NCBI GenBank assembly: GCA_964019425.1
Contig: OZ025835.1
Span: 124,001 to 188,000, forward strand
Length of the DNA: 64,000 nucleotides
DNA from: Flectonema sp. DT1601
Taxonomy: Eukaryota > Euglenozoa > Diplonemea > Diplonemida > Diplonemidae
Direction of reading: 5' to 3'
Of the stretch, positions 1-10,492 are shown piece after piece. A program made the translations under genes and the position numbers. A model generated the notes under the pieces. It was not told where the DNA came from. It worked only from the letters and a program-made list of their open reading frames with translations, and did not search any database. Position 1 is the first letter of the stretch, and the number at the start of each line of letters is the position of its first letter.

Positions 1-800
1 AAAGCGCTGTCTCTTGGTGTAGTTAAGGTACTGGCTGGCGTGATGACAGATACTCTACTAGATCCTATCCACCATTTCATATCTGGGAGATTCTTTCCAA
101 TTGATGTCCACGTTGATGATAATTTCTTCATCTGTTCCTCTACTGCTGCAAGTTGTTGGAAAAGACTTATTAAAGCTTTGTGTGACTCACACATCTGTTC
201 TGTTTCGGCTTTCAAACCCTCGTGTCTCTCTCTTTCTAACAGCTGTTGATCTTGTAAAGTTCGGAGGAGTGCTGCGGACGCGTGATCTATTACTCCGGCT
301 TGTATTGATTTCTTACCTTTAAATTTTGAAAACATTTTACCAAAGAGTCCACCACCTCTGGTAGAGTCAGCCAAGGATGATGGCATCTCAATACGGGGTT
401 CTGGTTGAGCTCGTTGGGCAGGTATTTTTATAATATTTTTAATTTCTTCATCCGATGCCGAAACAGTTGATATTGGTTCCAATGCTTCTTTTGATATTGT
501 TGGATGATTTAAGTAATAAGCTACCCAGCTGGCAACGAATCTGCAAATTACTTCATTTTTTAACGAAAAGTCCCAATCGTACACTCCAGTTCGAAGCTTG
601 CCCTGTCGCGATAGTAACGGTGGATGACCAGATAATGGATACGAGACGGTCATTGAGTTCATTAACCAATATAATTGTGAGTCTGTTCTTTTAACGTCGT
701 ATCTCTCGCCATCTATTTCTGTTATTATTCGAAATGTTTGTTCCTCAGTCAAGTCTCCATCTCCGTTTTCAATTCTCGTGACATGAACAGTTAGAGGCAT
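1..800 (-). CDS. sorting nexin, PX-BAR type (3' part beyond window)
   Basis: The frame is open from an ATG at 800 to the left edge, 266 codons, with an in-frame TAG just before the ATG. Residues about 1-115 look like a PX phosphoinositide-binding domain: a beta-rich start, a Pro-rich turn (SGHPPLL) and the closing helix FVASWVAYYLNHP, which matches the HP-x-(I/L) end of PX domains. After a Gly/Lys-rich linker (GGGLFGKMFSKFKGKK) comes a heptad-like helix (LLRTLQDQQLLERERHEG onward) fitting the start of a BAR domain. PX-BAR sorting nexins bend endosomal membranes and work with retromer. The order is seen; the subfamily (SNX5/6-like or SNX1/2-like) is not resolved. A T/C-rich stretch ending in AG at 814-815 lies 13 bases before the ATG. 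Confidence 0.7.
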   Translation of the reverse strand, partial: MPLTVHVTRIENGDGDLTEEQTFRIITEIDGERYDVKRTDSQLYWLMNSMTVSYPLSGHPPLLSRQGKLRTGVYDWDFSLKNEVICRFVASWVAYYLNHPTISKEALEPISTVSASDEEIKNIIKIPAQRAQPEPRIEMPSSLADSTRGGGLFGKMFSKFKGKKSIQAGVIDHASAALLRTLQDQQLLERERHEGLKAETEQMCESHKALISLFQQLAAVEEQMKKLSSTWTSIGKNLPDMKWWIGSSRVSVITPASTLTTPRDSA

Positions 801-1159
801 GTCACGTTTCTATCTTTGATTGAGAGGGGGAAATGAAAATAATAATAATTTTTTTTTGACTTGATCTTATCTATGATGCCTGAAACCTTATCATTTTTTG
901 AATCGACTTTAATAAAAAAAATGACTATGATTTTTTTTTCTCTTTTTTTTAAAAAAAAAACAAAAAAAAACAAAAAAAGATTGTTTTCCTTTTTGTAGAA
1001 GCGTGTCGTACCTTACGGCAGCTAACAAACTGCCAATTGAAACATAACAATAACGAAATCGCATTGTACCAATGCAATATATGAGAGAGGGCTATTTTGC
1101 TTTTATTAAGCAACCAAAAAAATAAAATAAATAAATAAAGAAAGAAAGGAGAAATAAAA
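801..1159. other. spacer between RMI1 3' end and sorting nexin start
   Basis: AT-rich spacer with A and T runs around 930-980. It must hold the RMI1 3' UTR and the sorting nexin leader. A short open frame across the A-run encodes only Lys/Phe-rich sequence and is not believed. Confidence 0.5.
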
Positions 1160-2458
1160 CTACGATAATCCTCTTTCAGCAAGCATTTGTATTAATTTTG
1201 CTGCGTTGGAATTTGTTGACCTCGTTAATTTCGACATTAAAAATGAAATATTTTCTTCCATTAAATTCAGATCTCCATCACTTATGTTATTTATTGCGCA
1301 GATTATTGGAGTTCCGTTTAGATTTTTTAATTTAAATAATTTTGGTCCGAGTTGTTCTAACACATCTCTAAAGTTTGATGCTATCTGCTGAAACTTGGTA
1401 TCATCATTGTGTCGTATGCTCAGCAGTTCAGGTGCTGGTAATTTAATTAAACTGTGATAGAGTTGATATTATGTTAGTAGTTGTGACAACTAAAACAGAT
1501 AAAGTTAAAAGTTATATTATTAACATACTTTTGAACAACCGAATCCTCAATTTTACAAACCACTCGCAACGTTCCATCATCAATTAGGACACTTAAAACG
1601 TATTCTCCCGTGTGATATGTGAATGATCCTACGATCTGTTTTTTTTTTTTTTTTTTTTTGTTTATTTTATTAAAATTATGATTCTTATTTTTTGATTTAG
1701 AACAGAAAAAACAATGACATTAATAAATAACACACCTCAACTAAAATTGCTCTGGTCACTAGGGTGTCAGGTATAGTTGCAGACGTTGACTTCGTCTGAA
1801 AAAGCTCTGCCAGTGAAAGTTGTTTGGTTGAGGTGACTCGATGACGTTTTGATTGTTCTCGTTGATTGGATTGTTGTGGATGTTGTGGTGATTCGATTTT
1901 AGTTTCAGGAGGCTTCACATTCATAAAATAAGGTTTTCCGACAACTTGAAGCATCTCATTCTTCCAAGACAGAGCATTCAATTCGATTAGTTCTAAACAT
2001 TGACCGCCAAGTATTCGAATTGTTGTATCGTTTTGGATTAAAATGGTTCCTAATCGGACTTCAAAATTATTTAAAAACAGTTTACTTCCGGGTACTAAAT
2101 CGTTTAAAGACTCATTGCGTTGCATTTCAACAGCTGAAATCGAGTTCAGTCCATCTGTTAATATTAAATTTAAACATCTTTTTGTCGCTTTTCGATCAAT
2201 TCCAGAAGCTGTTTGTTTTGCAGCATCCCTTAGTGACATCGAAACGTCGTGAAACTCCTCAACTTGTACAAATAATTGATTCGATATTTGGTCTTTCTCA
2301 ATCTTTAGAAGTCTTTCAACACCTCCTTTCGCAACCATCCTCCGTAAATCTCCATGTAGTAGTTGTGTTGTTGCATCTTGTGAATCGTTAAGTTGGAATC
2401 CATCGCGAAATGTAATTCCGAATTGTTTTTCTAAAGTTTGAATACTTTCAGATGACAT
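1160..2458 (-). CDS. RMI1: RecQ-mediated genome instability protein 1 (RMI1), three exons
   Basis: Exons 2458-1736, 1635-1529 and 1451-1160 join in frame to 373 aa. Donors are GTGTGT and GTATGT; the acceptors read CAG and CACAG. Residues about 30-115 carry the helical N-terminal region and start of OB1, with LTDGLNSISAVEMQ matching the TDG...AVE signature of RMI1/TDRD3. Residues 123-160 hold the OB1 hallmark PGSKLFL...LGTIL...LGGQ. Exons 2 and 3 (about 238-373) match the C-terminal OB2 of RMI1: a beta-barrel start, a VSDG-like IDDGTLRV strand and a closing helix. RMI1 supports the BLM/Sgs1 helicase-topoisomerase III complex that dissolves double Holliday junctions. Having both OB folds argues for RMI1 rather than TDRD3, which lacks OB2. 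An upstream start at 2569 is rejected because its extension is AT-rich and not protein-like. Confidence 0.85.
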
Positions 2459-3425
2459 GTTTTGTGACCTCCTCTCCCCCCTGTCAGTGTTCCTGTTTAT
2501 CGAAATATTAAAATACTGCTTACAGATTACATCAAAATAAGTTATAAAAAAGAAGTCCAGAAAATTCACTCAAATAGCAGTTAGAGGTAATTACTAACAT
2601 ACTTTTTAGTGTGAAGCCAGACTCCCCTCCAATTCAAAAAAAAAAAAATTATCATAAAAAAAAGGTCTCTCCCACTGTAATTACAGAACAGAGATATCCC
2701 TAGTGGTTAGTTATATTTAATTAATCTATAAATCGTAATGAAATCAAACTGGTTAATACTTTAAAGAGACTAACCTAAGAAATTGACAATGTTAAAATAA
2801 GCTCTTAATCCGTTATTGTTATAAAGAAAAAAAAAAAAAACTGGAAACAAAAAACAGTGCGAGAACATAATAAATACCTCCGTCGGTGCAAAAAGAAAAA
2901 AAGAAGAAAAAAAATAAACAGAAAATACGTCGAAGGCTAGGGCAATAAAAAACTATACTCTTGTGTTCAGGTGTCTTTAATTAACTCACCATGAGCAAAG
3001 TAGTTTTTATGATCAAGTTTCTGTCTTTTAAAAAAAAAAAGAAAAAAAGAGAGGTAACAAGAATTATTAATTACTAATGACAAGAGTTAACATTTGGGTG
3101 GACACACATCTCTTTTTGTGTTGTCATTCAGTGCAGCTACTTAAATAGTAGTGAGCCCTGGGAAGCCAACCAGAGGTATAATGTAATACGGCAGAGTGTA
3201 GGTTTTCACCTAATTAATTACTTGTCAATAAATAAACTATTCTCTTTTTAAATAAAAAGTCGGTCTTTTGGAGTGACTAACAACAAAAATAACTTTTAAA
3301 GGTCAAGATTAATAGAAAAATTTAAAAAAAAAAAAAAAAAAAAGAGAAAAAGGTTGTTCAACAATGTGTTGAACTCGTAAAACGAATTTTAGTTATGCGA
3401 CAAAATAATAATAAACCCGATTCAT
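2459..3425. other. spacer with homopolymer runs and one dispersed-repeat copy
   Basis: About 970 bases without a gene. A- and T-runs occur at 2636-2648, 2828-2840, 3029-3048 and 3324-3343. Bases 3104-3240 resemble parts of the repeat region at 61.4-61.8 kb, listed separately. The region must also include the RMI1 leader and the 3' end of the 665-aa gene. Confidence 0.5.
3104..3240. repeat. dispersed repeat, copy near 3.1 kb
   Basis: Two blocks recur near 61.5 kb. The first holds TGTTGTCATTCAGTGCAG at about 3119-3136, matched at 61744-61761. The second starts GAGCCCTGGGAA near 3152 and runs through TATAATGTAA and GAGTGTAG to TTTTCACC, matched at 61391-61450. Similarity by eye is high over about 90 bases, with small indels. 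No coding frame or terminal repeat is visible, so the family is unknown. Confidence 0.6.
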
Positions 3426-3430
3426 GATGA

Positions 3431-5428
3431 TCACATTAACATACAACATCCTGAGTCTTGGCGGTAGAGAAGTTTTTCTTTTTCAAGCGTTCTTGGAGAG
3501 TCGATATAACCTTTACACGTACTGCATGATACTTTTATTAAAGCTTTTGCAGGAACTACAAGTTTCTGCAGATAGAATTCACGACCAGTGTGGAACACAG
3601 AAGTTTGTAATTTTAACGGTTTTAAACCGAGAGCGACTCCTCCGGTGTTTCCATCACCATCTTCGTCATCATCTGATTCTTCATCGACTGGCTCAGGATT
3701 TAAACAGTACATCCATTCTTGTTCTGTTCTACGTTGTGATTTACTTTCCTTTATTTCCCTTTTCGATACGTGTCTAATATCAAATTCATTAGAACTACAA
3801 CATTCTTCTATATTTCCATTCCATTGGGAGTAGACATTAACTATCGGAGTATACAATTTAAGAAATAGTTTATTAATTGGAATATCAACAGCAGGCATGT
3901 TCAATACTAACTGTTGCTCTGTAGCAGATGATGGAAGAACATCACGAATAGCATACATGAGCTCGACTATAAAAGTTTTATCACTGAACTTAATTAGCGG
4001 TAGCAAGATTGATTCCTCGTCCATGCTGGGCTTTACAGGATCACCTGCAACAACTGCGGACCATATCTTTGCTTTTGGAGGAATATCGAGTCGAAGAAAT
4101 TGGCATTCGCTGTTCAGAATTTCATAAGCTAAATTATAAAACAGAAACTCACCAGTGTGAGTGATCGTGTATTTAGCTCTCTCAGCTGTGGCGACTAAGA
4201 CCATGAGGTCATCGTAGCGTACGATTTCCAAAATCAGATAGTTAGCCGATGATAAAAACTTAAAACTAAAAAGAATATTTTCCAAACTATCAAATGTCTC
4301 AGGAAGCTCATCCCTATCAACCTTCGTAGCGCGTAAGACTTCCGTGTCTCTAATTTCAATACCTGAACAAGCCTGAATAGCAATATTTCCTTTGTTTCTA
4401 CTCACAGACAATGGTTTGAGTTTAGAAGGACAAAGCAGACATGATGAACCCGCCATTTCCAGTTCCATTGATATCGTGAAATGTAAAACTCCCTGGACTG
4501 CCTGTTCCATCTTCATAGTTAATAAATTATTTCTTTTTGAGTGATCCCAACTAGCTAAGTATTTCCCAGTGACTGACATGATTCTCATTCGCGGTGAGTT
4601 TTCCATTCTCGAATCAGAATCCCGGAGTCTGGATCCATGTTTCTCATCAAGTTCTAAAACAAAATTCGAAACGGATCCATTCAACACCGTGTAATGTTGA
4701 TATAAAGTAGTACAACAAATACCACCACCCACAGTATGTAAATAGTCTTGACCTGATGTAACAACAAGTGCTTTTATTTGAACTGGAACTGTTGGGACTG
4801 TAGCAGGTTTTTTAACATCTGAAGAAGTAGGTTTTTCAACAATTTTTTTTGGGAACGTCCACTTTACTGAAAATGTTTCAACAGGTAATAGCACGGCATT
4901 AATATTTGTTAAATGATCTTCTCCTTCACAATTAGAATGAATAACCGATAGCGAATCTGAAACAGTACACTGAGCTGGGAGATAGTCATACTTAATACAA
5001 GCTTTGTAAGATATGTGATTAGAGATAGGAAGTGGTCCATAATTTATTGATTGTTTTAAGTAATTAGAATACGGCATCATCGCCACCAATACAATTTCAT
5101 ACAGAGTATTACGTTGCGTATCAATTAAGGATAAGTTGTCTTCTCGCATAGTAATCCTTCCATGTGTTGCTTTTATTATGTCTCCGTCATCTGTAATTTC
5201 ATTGCATTGGTGTTCCGCAATCGCATGAGATCCTCCAAGTAATTTTAAATCAATGGTTTTAAACATTTGAATTTCAAACCGAATTGTTGATTTAACGCTC
5301 TGAGACATCATAATCGAATCTATGGATATTCTCTTTACAATATAATCAATAGGTGGAGGTGGTGGTGTCGGAGGGGTAGCAACCTCCTCCTCAAACAGAA
5401 TGCCACTAAGAACAACCTTCAACGCCAT
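3431..5428 (-). CDS. unknown 665-aa protein with possible C-terminal CaaX box
   Basis: Start chosen at the ATG giving MALKVVLSG; a longer frame begins at a GTG. An acceptor-like AG (5443-5444) lies 14 bases upstream. I do not recognise the family. A Pro-rich patch near residues 20-28 is followed by mostly beta-rich sequence with no membrane span. Around residues 470-500 the pattern IWSAVVAGDPVKPS...ILLPL resembles a motif known from large secreted or envelope beta-sandwich proteins. An acidic stretch (EESDDDEDGDG) lies near 590. The frame ends in CCMLM, whose last four residues fit a CaaX prenylation box with a second Cys before it. Caution: the same bases contain GTATGTTAAT, identical to real donors in this window, so the last codons may be intron and the true end different. 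Confidence 0.6.
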   Translation of the reverse strand: MALKVVLSGILFEEEVATPPTPPPPPIDYIVKRISIDSIMMSQSVKSTIRFEIQMFKTIDLKLLGGSHAIAEHQCNEITDDGDIIKATHGRITMREDNLSLIDTQRNTLYEIVLVAMMPYSNYLKQSINYGPLPISNHISYKACIKYDYLPAQCTVSDSLSVIHSNCEGEDHLTNINAVLLPVETFSVKWTFPKKIVEKPTSSDVKKPATVPTVPVQIKALVVTSGQDYLHTVGGGICCTTLYQHYTVLNGSVSNFVLELDEKHGSRLRDSDSRMENSPRMRIMSVTGKYLASWDHSKRNNLLTMKMEQAVQGVLHFTISMELEMAGSSCLLCPSKLKPLSVSRNKGNIAIQACSGIEIRDTEVLRATKVDRDELPETFDSLENILFSFKFLSSANYLILEIVRYDDLMVLVATAERAKYTITHTGEFLFYNLAYEILNSECQFLRLDIPPKAKIWSAVVAGDPVKPSMDEESILLPLIKFSDKTFIVELMYAIRDVLPSSATEQQLVLNMPAVDIPINKLFLKLYTPIVNVYSQWNGNIEECCSSNEFDIRHVSKREIKESKSQRRTEQEWMYCLNPEPVDEESDDDEDGDGNTGGVALGLKPLKLQTSVFHTGREFYLQKLVVPAKALIKVSCSTCKGYIDSPRTLEKEKLLYRQDSGCCMLM

Positions 5429-5506
5429 ATTTGTTGGAAACACTGAGTAGTAGTTAAATCACATTTAGTTATTATTGCATACCCTGACTTCCAACATAAT
5501 ATCCAA

Positions 5507-5537
<31 letters not shown>

Positions 5538-5664
5538 CGCGAAAAAAAAAAAACAAAAATACCAAAACAGTGACAGGTCCGAACCAACATAATTCCTCTG
5601 CCATGCATGGGGATCAACTTTCTCTTTTTTTTTTTTTTTTTTTTTGTGTTGAAAAGAAAAAATG

Positions 5665-5695
<31 letters not shown>

Positions 5696-6355
5696 AAGGA
5701 ATAGTAACGCAAGGTAATGGGGATATAAAAAATGGGGTGAAAGGAAGTAGATGAAAATCAAGGATAAAAAGATTAAGATGTACTACGATACGAGAGCTGC
5801 CTATCGGTTAGAGAAAGAAACAGCTCAGGTTACATGTAAGAATTTTTTTTAATAAAATTGTATTTCCAACTTGCACATTATATTCGATATTTAACAACTC
5901 TCTTAGCAGGACAATAGGAGTATAAATAGCACAACAAAAAAGAGGGAAAAAAAAAAAAAAAAGGGGAAAAAAAAAAACTGTCTACAACTGATTTATTTTA
6001 ACCAGCGAAAATAAAAAGTAAGATTTCCTTAGTCGTGGGAGAGCAAAAAAAGAAAATCGAAGCAAAACATTACTTTTTTTTTTTTTTTTTTTTTTTTTGT
6101 TTCTTTTCCCTTCCCCGAGGTTAAAAACCTCTTCTTCAGCTGCAAATAACTTGCACGGCTGTGTCACAAGAGTTTATATAAAGATATAGAAAATTAAGCA
6201 GGTTCGGATGAAGGAAAAAAGTAAACCACTACCGTATTGGTTAAGATTACACCACAACAATATAAAGTGAAAAAAAATCCCTCCGTGTGAACTTTAAAAA
6301 GAAGAATCTCGACAGTTGTAGTAGAGAAGACTTCTAATTGTATTTCTACTTCATA
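5429..6355. other. homopolymer-rich spacer
   Basis: About 930 bases dominated by A and T runs, several over 20 bases (near 5510-5533, 5628-5645, 5664-5688, 6073-6098). Open frames here translate to Lys- or Phe-rich junk. No gene, RNA or repeat seen. Confidence 0.5.
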
Positions 6356-9293
6356 TTAAGGTCCAGTTGTTCTGTTGACACCAACTCCTTGTGGCATGAT
6401 GAACGGCGTGATCTGTTTTATATTTTTTTATGTAAATCTTGAATGACTATCTATGTTACACTATTAACATACCATTGCATCTGCTAAGTTCACACGAGGC
6501 AGACCCATACCTGCTCCTCCAATGGTTGGTTGTGGTAAGTTACCAGCAAGACCTAATGCAGGATTGAGTCCTGGAGTAAGCATTCCAAGATGTTGCATTT
6601 GAGGAACACCCATCCCGGGAACACCCGGAACTCCTACTGTCGCTAGCAGTTGTTGGTGGTCCAGAACACCAACTGGTGCTTGTGGAGTTGTTTCCTGTTT
6701 TTGTTAGAATTTTAGAAGTTTCAAGAATGGCACACCCACCCAGAAACTGAAATCATCTGTGAAATTATAAAAATAACTTCATAGGAAATTACTTTTTCTT
6801 AATTCACCTCGCTACAAGGATCCTAAGACCTCCCTGCATCCCGAGACAACTAATGTGGCTGGTGGTCTTTATGTCCACGGCGAATTAAATAATTTTTTTT
6901 ATTTATTTTACATAACAAATATTAAACCCCTCATAAGAAACAAGTACTCATACCATAGAAGGAAGCGTATTCGGAAGAGCACCAACACCAATTTGAGGTG
7001 CACCTGGAAGACGACTACCAATGAGGATAGGTTGCTGTTGCTGAGGCTGGAGGAGCACTCCCTTGGCGAGGTTGCCCATTTGTTGTTGTGAGAGTTGTGT
7101 TTGAAGCTGCTGTTGTTGTTGTTGCTGCTGCTGCTGCTGTTGTTGTTTTAGAAGTTGTTTTTGTAACTCCACAGTCTGCTGTTGAAATTGGAGTTGGAGG
7201 AGTTGCTGTTGTGCTGCCTGCTGTGCTGCCTGAGCAGGTGTTGGTACCTGAAGTGGTACTTGTGGATTGATAGGAAGAGGTTGAGTAGGTATTCCCTGAA
7301 CTGCTTGTTGTTGTTGTTGTTGGACTGCTCTCATCAAATTAGCTACTCCAGTCGGCTTCATGCCTCCAACTTGAGGCATTGGTGCTGGTAACCATCCCTC
7401 AGCCTTAGGGTTTAATCCTGAACCATACTTTTGAGCAGCATCAGCAACCTTATTCAGCTCCTTTAGCTGTTTTGGTTGCTCTGCTGGGGTGCCTCTCCAC
7501 ATCGCAAGCCTGTTTTTTATATTTATTACACAAGTAGATTGCCCATAACTAAAACAACATAATATAGAAAATACAAACCTACTGCCACCCATGGTACCCA
7601 CATCATCACCAAGACATTCATCCATGATTGGATCTGAAAGGAGATCATCAGGTGCACGAGTTAGAGTTCTTCCTGGTCCTGTTGGGAGGTTTCTTCTTGG
7701 AGGGGTTCGCTGATTGTTTTGTTGTTGAATTTGATTAATAGAAACCATCGGATCGGTTGACATTCCAATAGGTTGAGTCGAAGAGTTGGTATTTAACTGA
7801 ATTGGAAGAATAGAAGTATCAGGTTGCATTTGTGGTACCATTGGCTGCATTACTGGAAGGAACATATTTAAAGTGTCGACTCCGAATGGATATCCAACAG
7901 CAGGCTGGACAGGATTGACATGACCATTTGACTCACCAGTTTGTTGCTCATCATCTCCTGGTGTTGATGCTGCAGCTGCTGCTGCCGCAGCAATTAAGGC
8001 AGCAGCGATACCACCTCCCTGTTCATTCTCAAGCTCCTCCTCCTCCTCCAGCACTGGTTCGTCAATCAGTGTCGGGCTGATGTGAACTTCTGCTGAGATA
8101 TGCGGGGGTGTTGCTGGTGTCAGTTCCTCTTGTGGTTCTTGTTCCATGAGTTTTATCCACTCCTGGAGTATTAATTTATATTTAATATTTCTCTCTCTGG
8201 TGACCATCACGCGGGAACGGGTTTCGTGTTTATTGTGTTCAGACGCGACCTCAATATCGAGAGGTTCCTCTTCATCATCCCAGCAATCTGCGACATTATT
8301 ATCGGGCTCGTCATCGTTGAGATCAGGTGCTTTGAAGAGTGGAGTGTCATCGGGTTTCGATGATTTCACTTCACTAGATTCTCCCATACCTCCTCTCAGT
8401 ACTCCTGCCCAAGTAGTTGGTTTGCGTTCAGGTTGAAGCGATGCAGTGGCAGTAGGAGTTCCTTTACCGAAAAGTCCTTCCCTGCTACCAGCAGAGTCCC
8501 TCTGCTCTTTCTCTTTGGTGCCCATCGAAGTCATCAGCTTCTTCTCATTTGGGGATGGGAAGCCAGCCATGTCAGAGAATCTATACCGATCACGATCTTT
8601 CTTATGGTGTTTTATCTTTGGTTTATTCTCAGCAAGCTTGGCCAGTAGCTGCTCCTTCGTGCAATGATCTTCTTCATTTGCAAGAGTGTGAAGGTACGGA
8701 CAGGTCTTGACATTGCAGACTGCGTTTTTAATATAAGCCGGACAATACTTACAAGTTCCATTAACAGCACGAAGTACACGACCTTGACAGGTTGAGCCAT
8801 TGATACAAGAAATGGCCTGTGCGGCTTCAGTCTCTGTTGAGAAGGTTACGAATGCTTCAGATCCATATTGGAGGTTACCACCATGTTGTGAGTTATTATT
8901 CTTCAGCATGACTCTTTGAACATTTCCGTACTGACCGCAGTATGGTTGGTTGCGAAGAGTTGCTTCTGTTACTTCCTTTGGTAGATTACTAATTCGAACT
9001 AAATTCTTTTGAAGCACAAGAACACCTACCAGACTTGCTCTTGTTTGTTTGGTGTTGGTTTTCTTAATCGTCGCGGATTTCGCAATTTTTGCCTTCTTTG
9101 CTAAAACTGATTTCTCATCATATACTTTACGACATCCAGGACACTTGGCTGTTTCTATGTCGCTTTCCTCTCTGACTTTGTGCCAACACCAAACACATAT
9201 TTTAAATCCACATTGACAAGGTCTGAACTGTTTATCTGTGTCATCAAGTGGTTCAGTGCATATCAAACAAGAATTATCTAATTCATCATCCAT
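6356..9293 (-). CDS. CNOT4: CCR4-NOT ubiquitin ligase NOT4 (RING-RRM-CCCH), four exons
   Basis: Exons 9293-7579, 7509-6954, 6694-6473 and 6412-6356 join in frame to 849 aa. Residues 9-55 are the NOT4-type C4C4 RING (CLIC...CQCG...CVWCWHKV...CPGCR). An RRM follows at about 100-190 (VRISNLPKEVTEATL, then GSEAFVTFSTE), then a CCCH zinc finger (CKYCPAYIKNAVC...CPYLH). This trio defines NOT4, the E3 ligase of the CCR4-NOT complex that acts in mRNA decay and on stalled ribosomes. The C-terminal half is low complexity with a poly-Ala stretch and long poly-Gln runs coded near 7085-7330. Intron 7510-7578 is 69 bases, a multiple of three without stops, so unspliced RNA also reads through. The 259-base gap between exons 2 and 3 could hide a further small exon near 6809-6867, but using it shifts the frame. 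Confidence 0.85.
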
Positions 9294-10492
9294 TTATGTA
9301 TTGTGGTTCCCCAAAGGGGTTGTTTTGATTTTTCTTTTCTTTTGTTCCTTTTTTTTTTTTTTGCACCTGCTAAAAATATAACTGTGAAGACGCTCTATTT
9401 ATTTTTGTCGTAGTATTTCCCTTCACATTGACTGCATGGTTTTTTCTGTTATTATATTTCTAAATAATAAAAAAAAAAAACAGATTACTAAAATTAATTT
9501 CATAGATAAATAATCACCTCTCAAAATTATATTTATTTTTATTCCTTTTTAAAAAATCGTTGTAGTCTGGAGACGATATAAAAAATTTTCGATTTATTAT
9601 TTTATGTCTTTTCTGAGTCAGTATTGGATAGCCGGTCTTTCTGTCTCATCCAGTTTTTTTTTTTTTTTCAAATCAATGGTATTAAATTTTCAATTGATAA
9701 AAATAAATATCGCAATAAGAATCTAACAAGAAGGGAATGGTGATGGGGGGAGAATAATGAAATAAAAAGGATAGGGTAAAAAAACGCTACCTCTGATCAG
9801 CCTCGACAAATATAGCGATTTTTTTTTTTTAACGAAGAAATTAATAATAAAAATAAAGATAAAAAGCTTTTCTAATTAACCCGAGTAGTTGCAGTCTTCA
9901 CATTTTCTTCTTAACCCCCTGTAAGTGCAATTAATACGCACACAGGAGGGAAGAAAAGAGGGGGAAGAAGAAAATAACATTGCGAGTTCACCACGCCATC
10001 CAAGAAAGTGGCTAGGGGGGAATATGTCCTTCATACATGGTGATTAAAAACACTGTGTTGTTGTTTCTTAATTTATTTTTTTTTTTCTCTCTCCCCCCTC
10101 TCTTTCCCCATATTCCTCTATAGATAATTTAATAGTAATTCATACCAAACTCCAGCAATGGAATCGGAAATCACTTTTGAGAAAAACGACAGTCGTAGTG
10201 TCTGAGAACTAAAATATTCTTCTATGATGACTGCAAAGCAATCATTGGTCTTTATGGTTAGGGAACACATCTCTTTAAGATAAGTGTTGTTATAAGACTG
10301 AAAATAATTGACTGACAGAACCAAATGAGGAGTCGTACTGTGAAAAGAAAACATAACTCAAATTAGCTTCAAAAAATGTTTACCAAGAAAAACCTTTTTA
10401 AAAAATACAACAAACGTTGCTGATATAAGATAGACTGATTTTCATTTTTTTTTTTTTTTTTTTTTTTTCCATTCTCACCCCCCCCTCCGTTT
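9294..10492. other. spacer, mostly AT-rich; one possible terminal exon inside
   Basis: About 1.2 kb between NOT4 and the SCAPER-like gene, with T/A runs at about 9350-9362, 9470-9480, 9654-9668 and 10447-10468. Apart from the open segment at 10118-10340, listed separately, I see no feature. Confidence 0.4.
10118..10340 (-). CDS. possible terminal exon of an unknown small gene
   Basis: A strong acceptor (T/C-rich, ending TTTTCACAG) precedes an open stretch of about 72 codons ending in TAG at 10118. The translation has mixed composition, unlike the Lys/Phe junk around it, for example IAGVWYELLLNYL at the end. An internal ATG would give about 50 aa. I find no matching upstream exon between here and the SCAPER-like stop at 10493, and no family. 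It could be a small gene, an alternative 3' exon, or a decayed exon. Confidence 0.25.

Noticed and set aside
2459-2569. Longer N-terminus for RMI1 starting at 2569
   Set aside because: The extra residues are Phe/Ile/Asn-rich and unlike RMI1; the ATG at 2458 starts the conserved protein.
5465-5761. 98-codon frame on the minus strand in the homopolymer spacer
   Set aside because: Almost only Phe, Lys and Leu from A/T runs.
6809-6867. Extra NOT4 exon between exons 2 and 3
   Set aside because: It has an acceptor and donor, but inclusion shifts the frame of the following well-supported exon.
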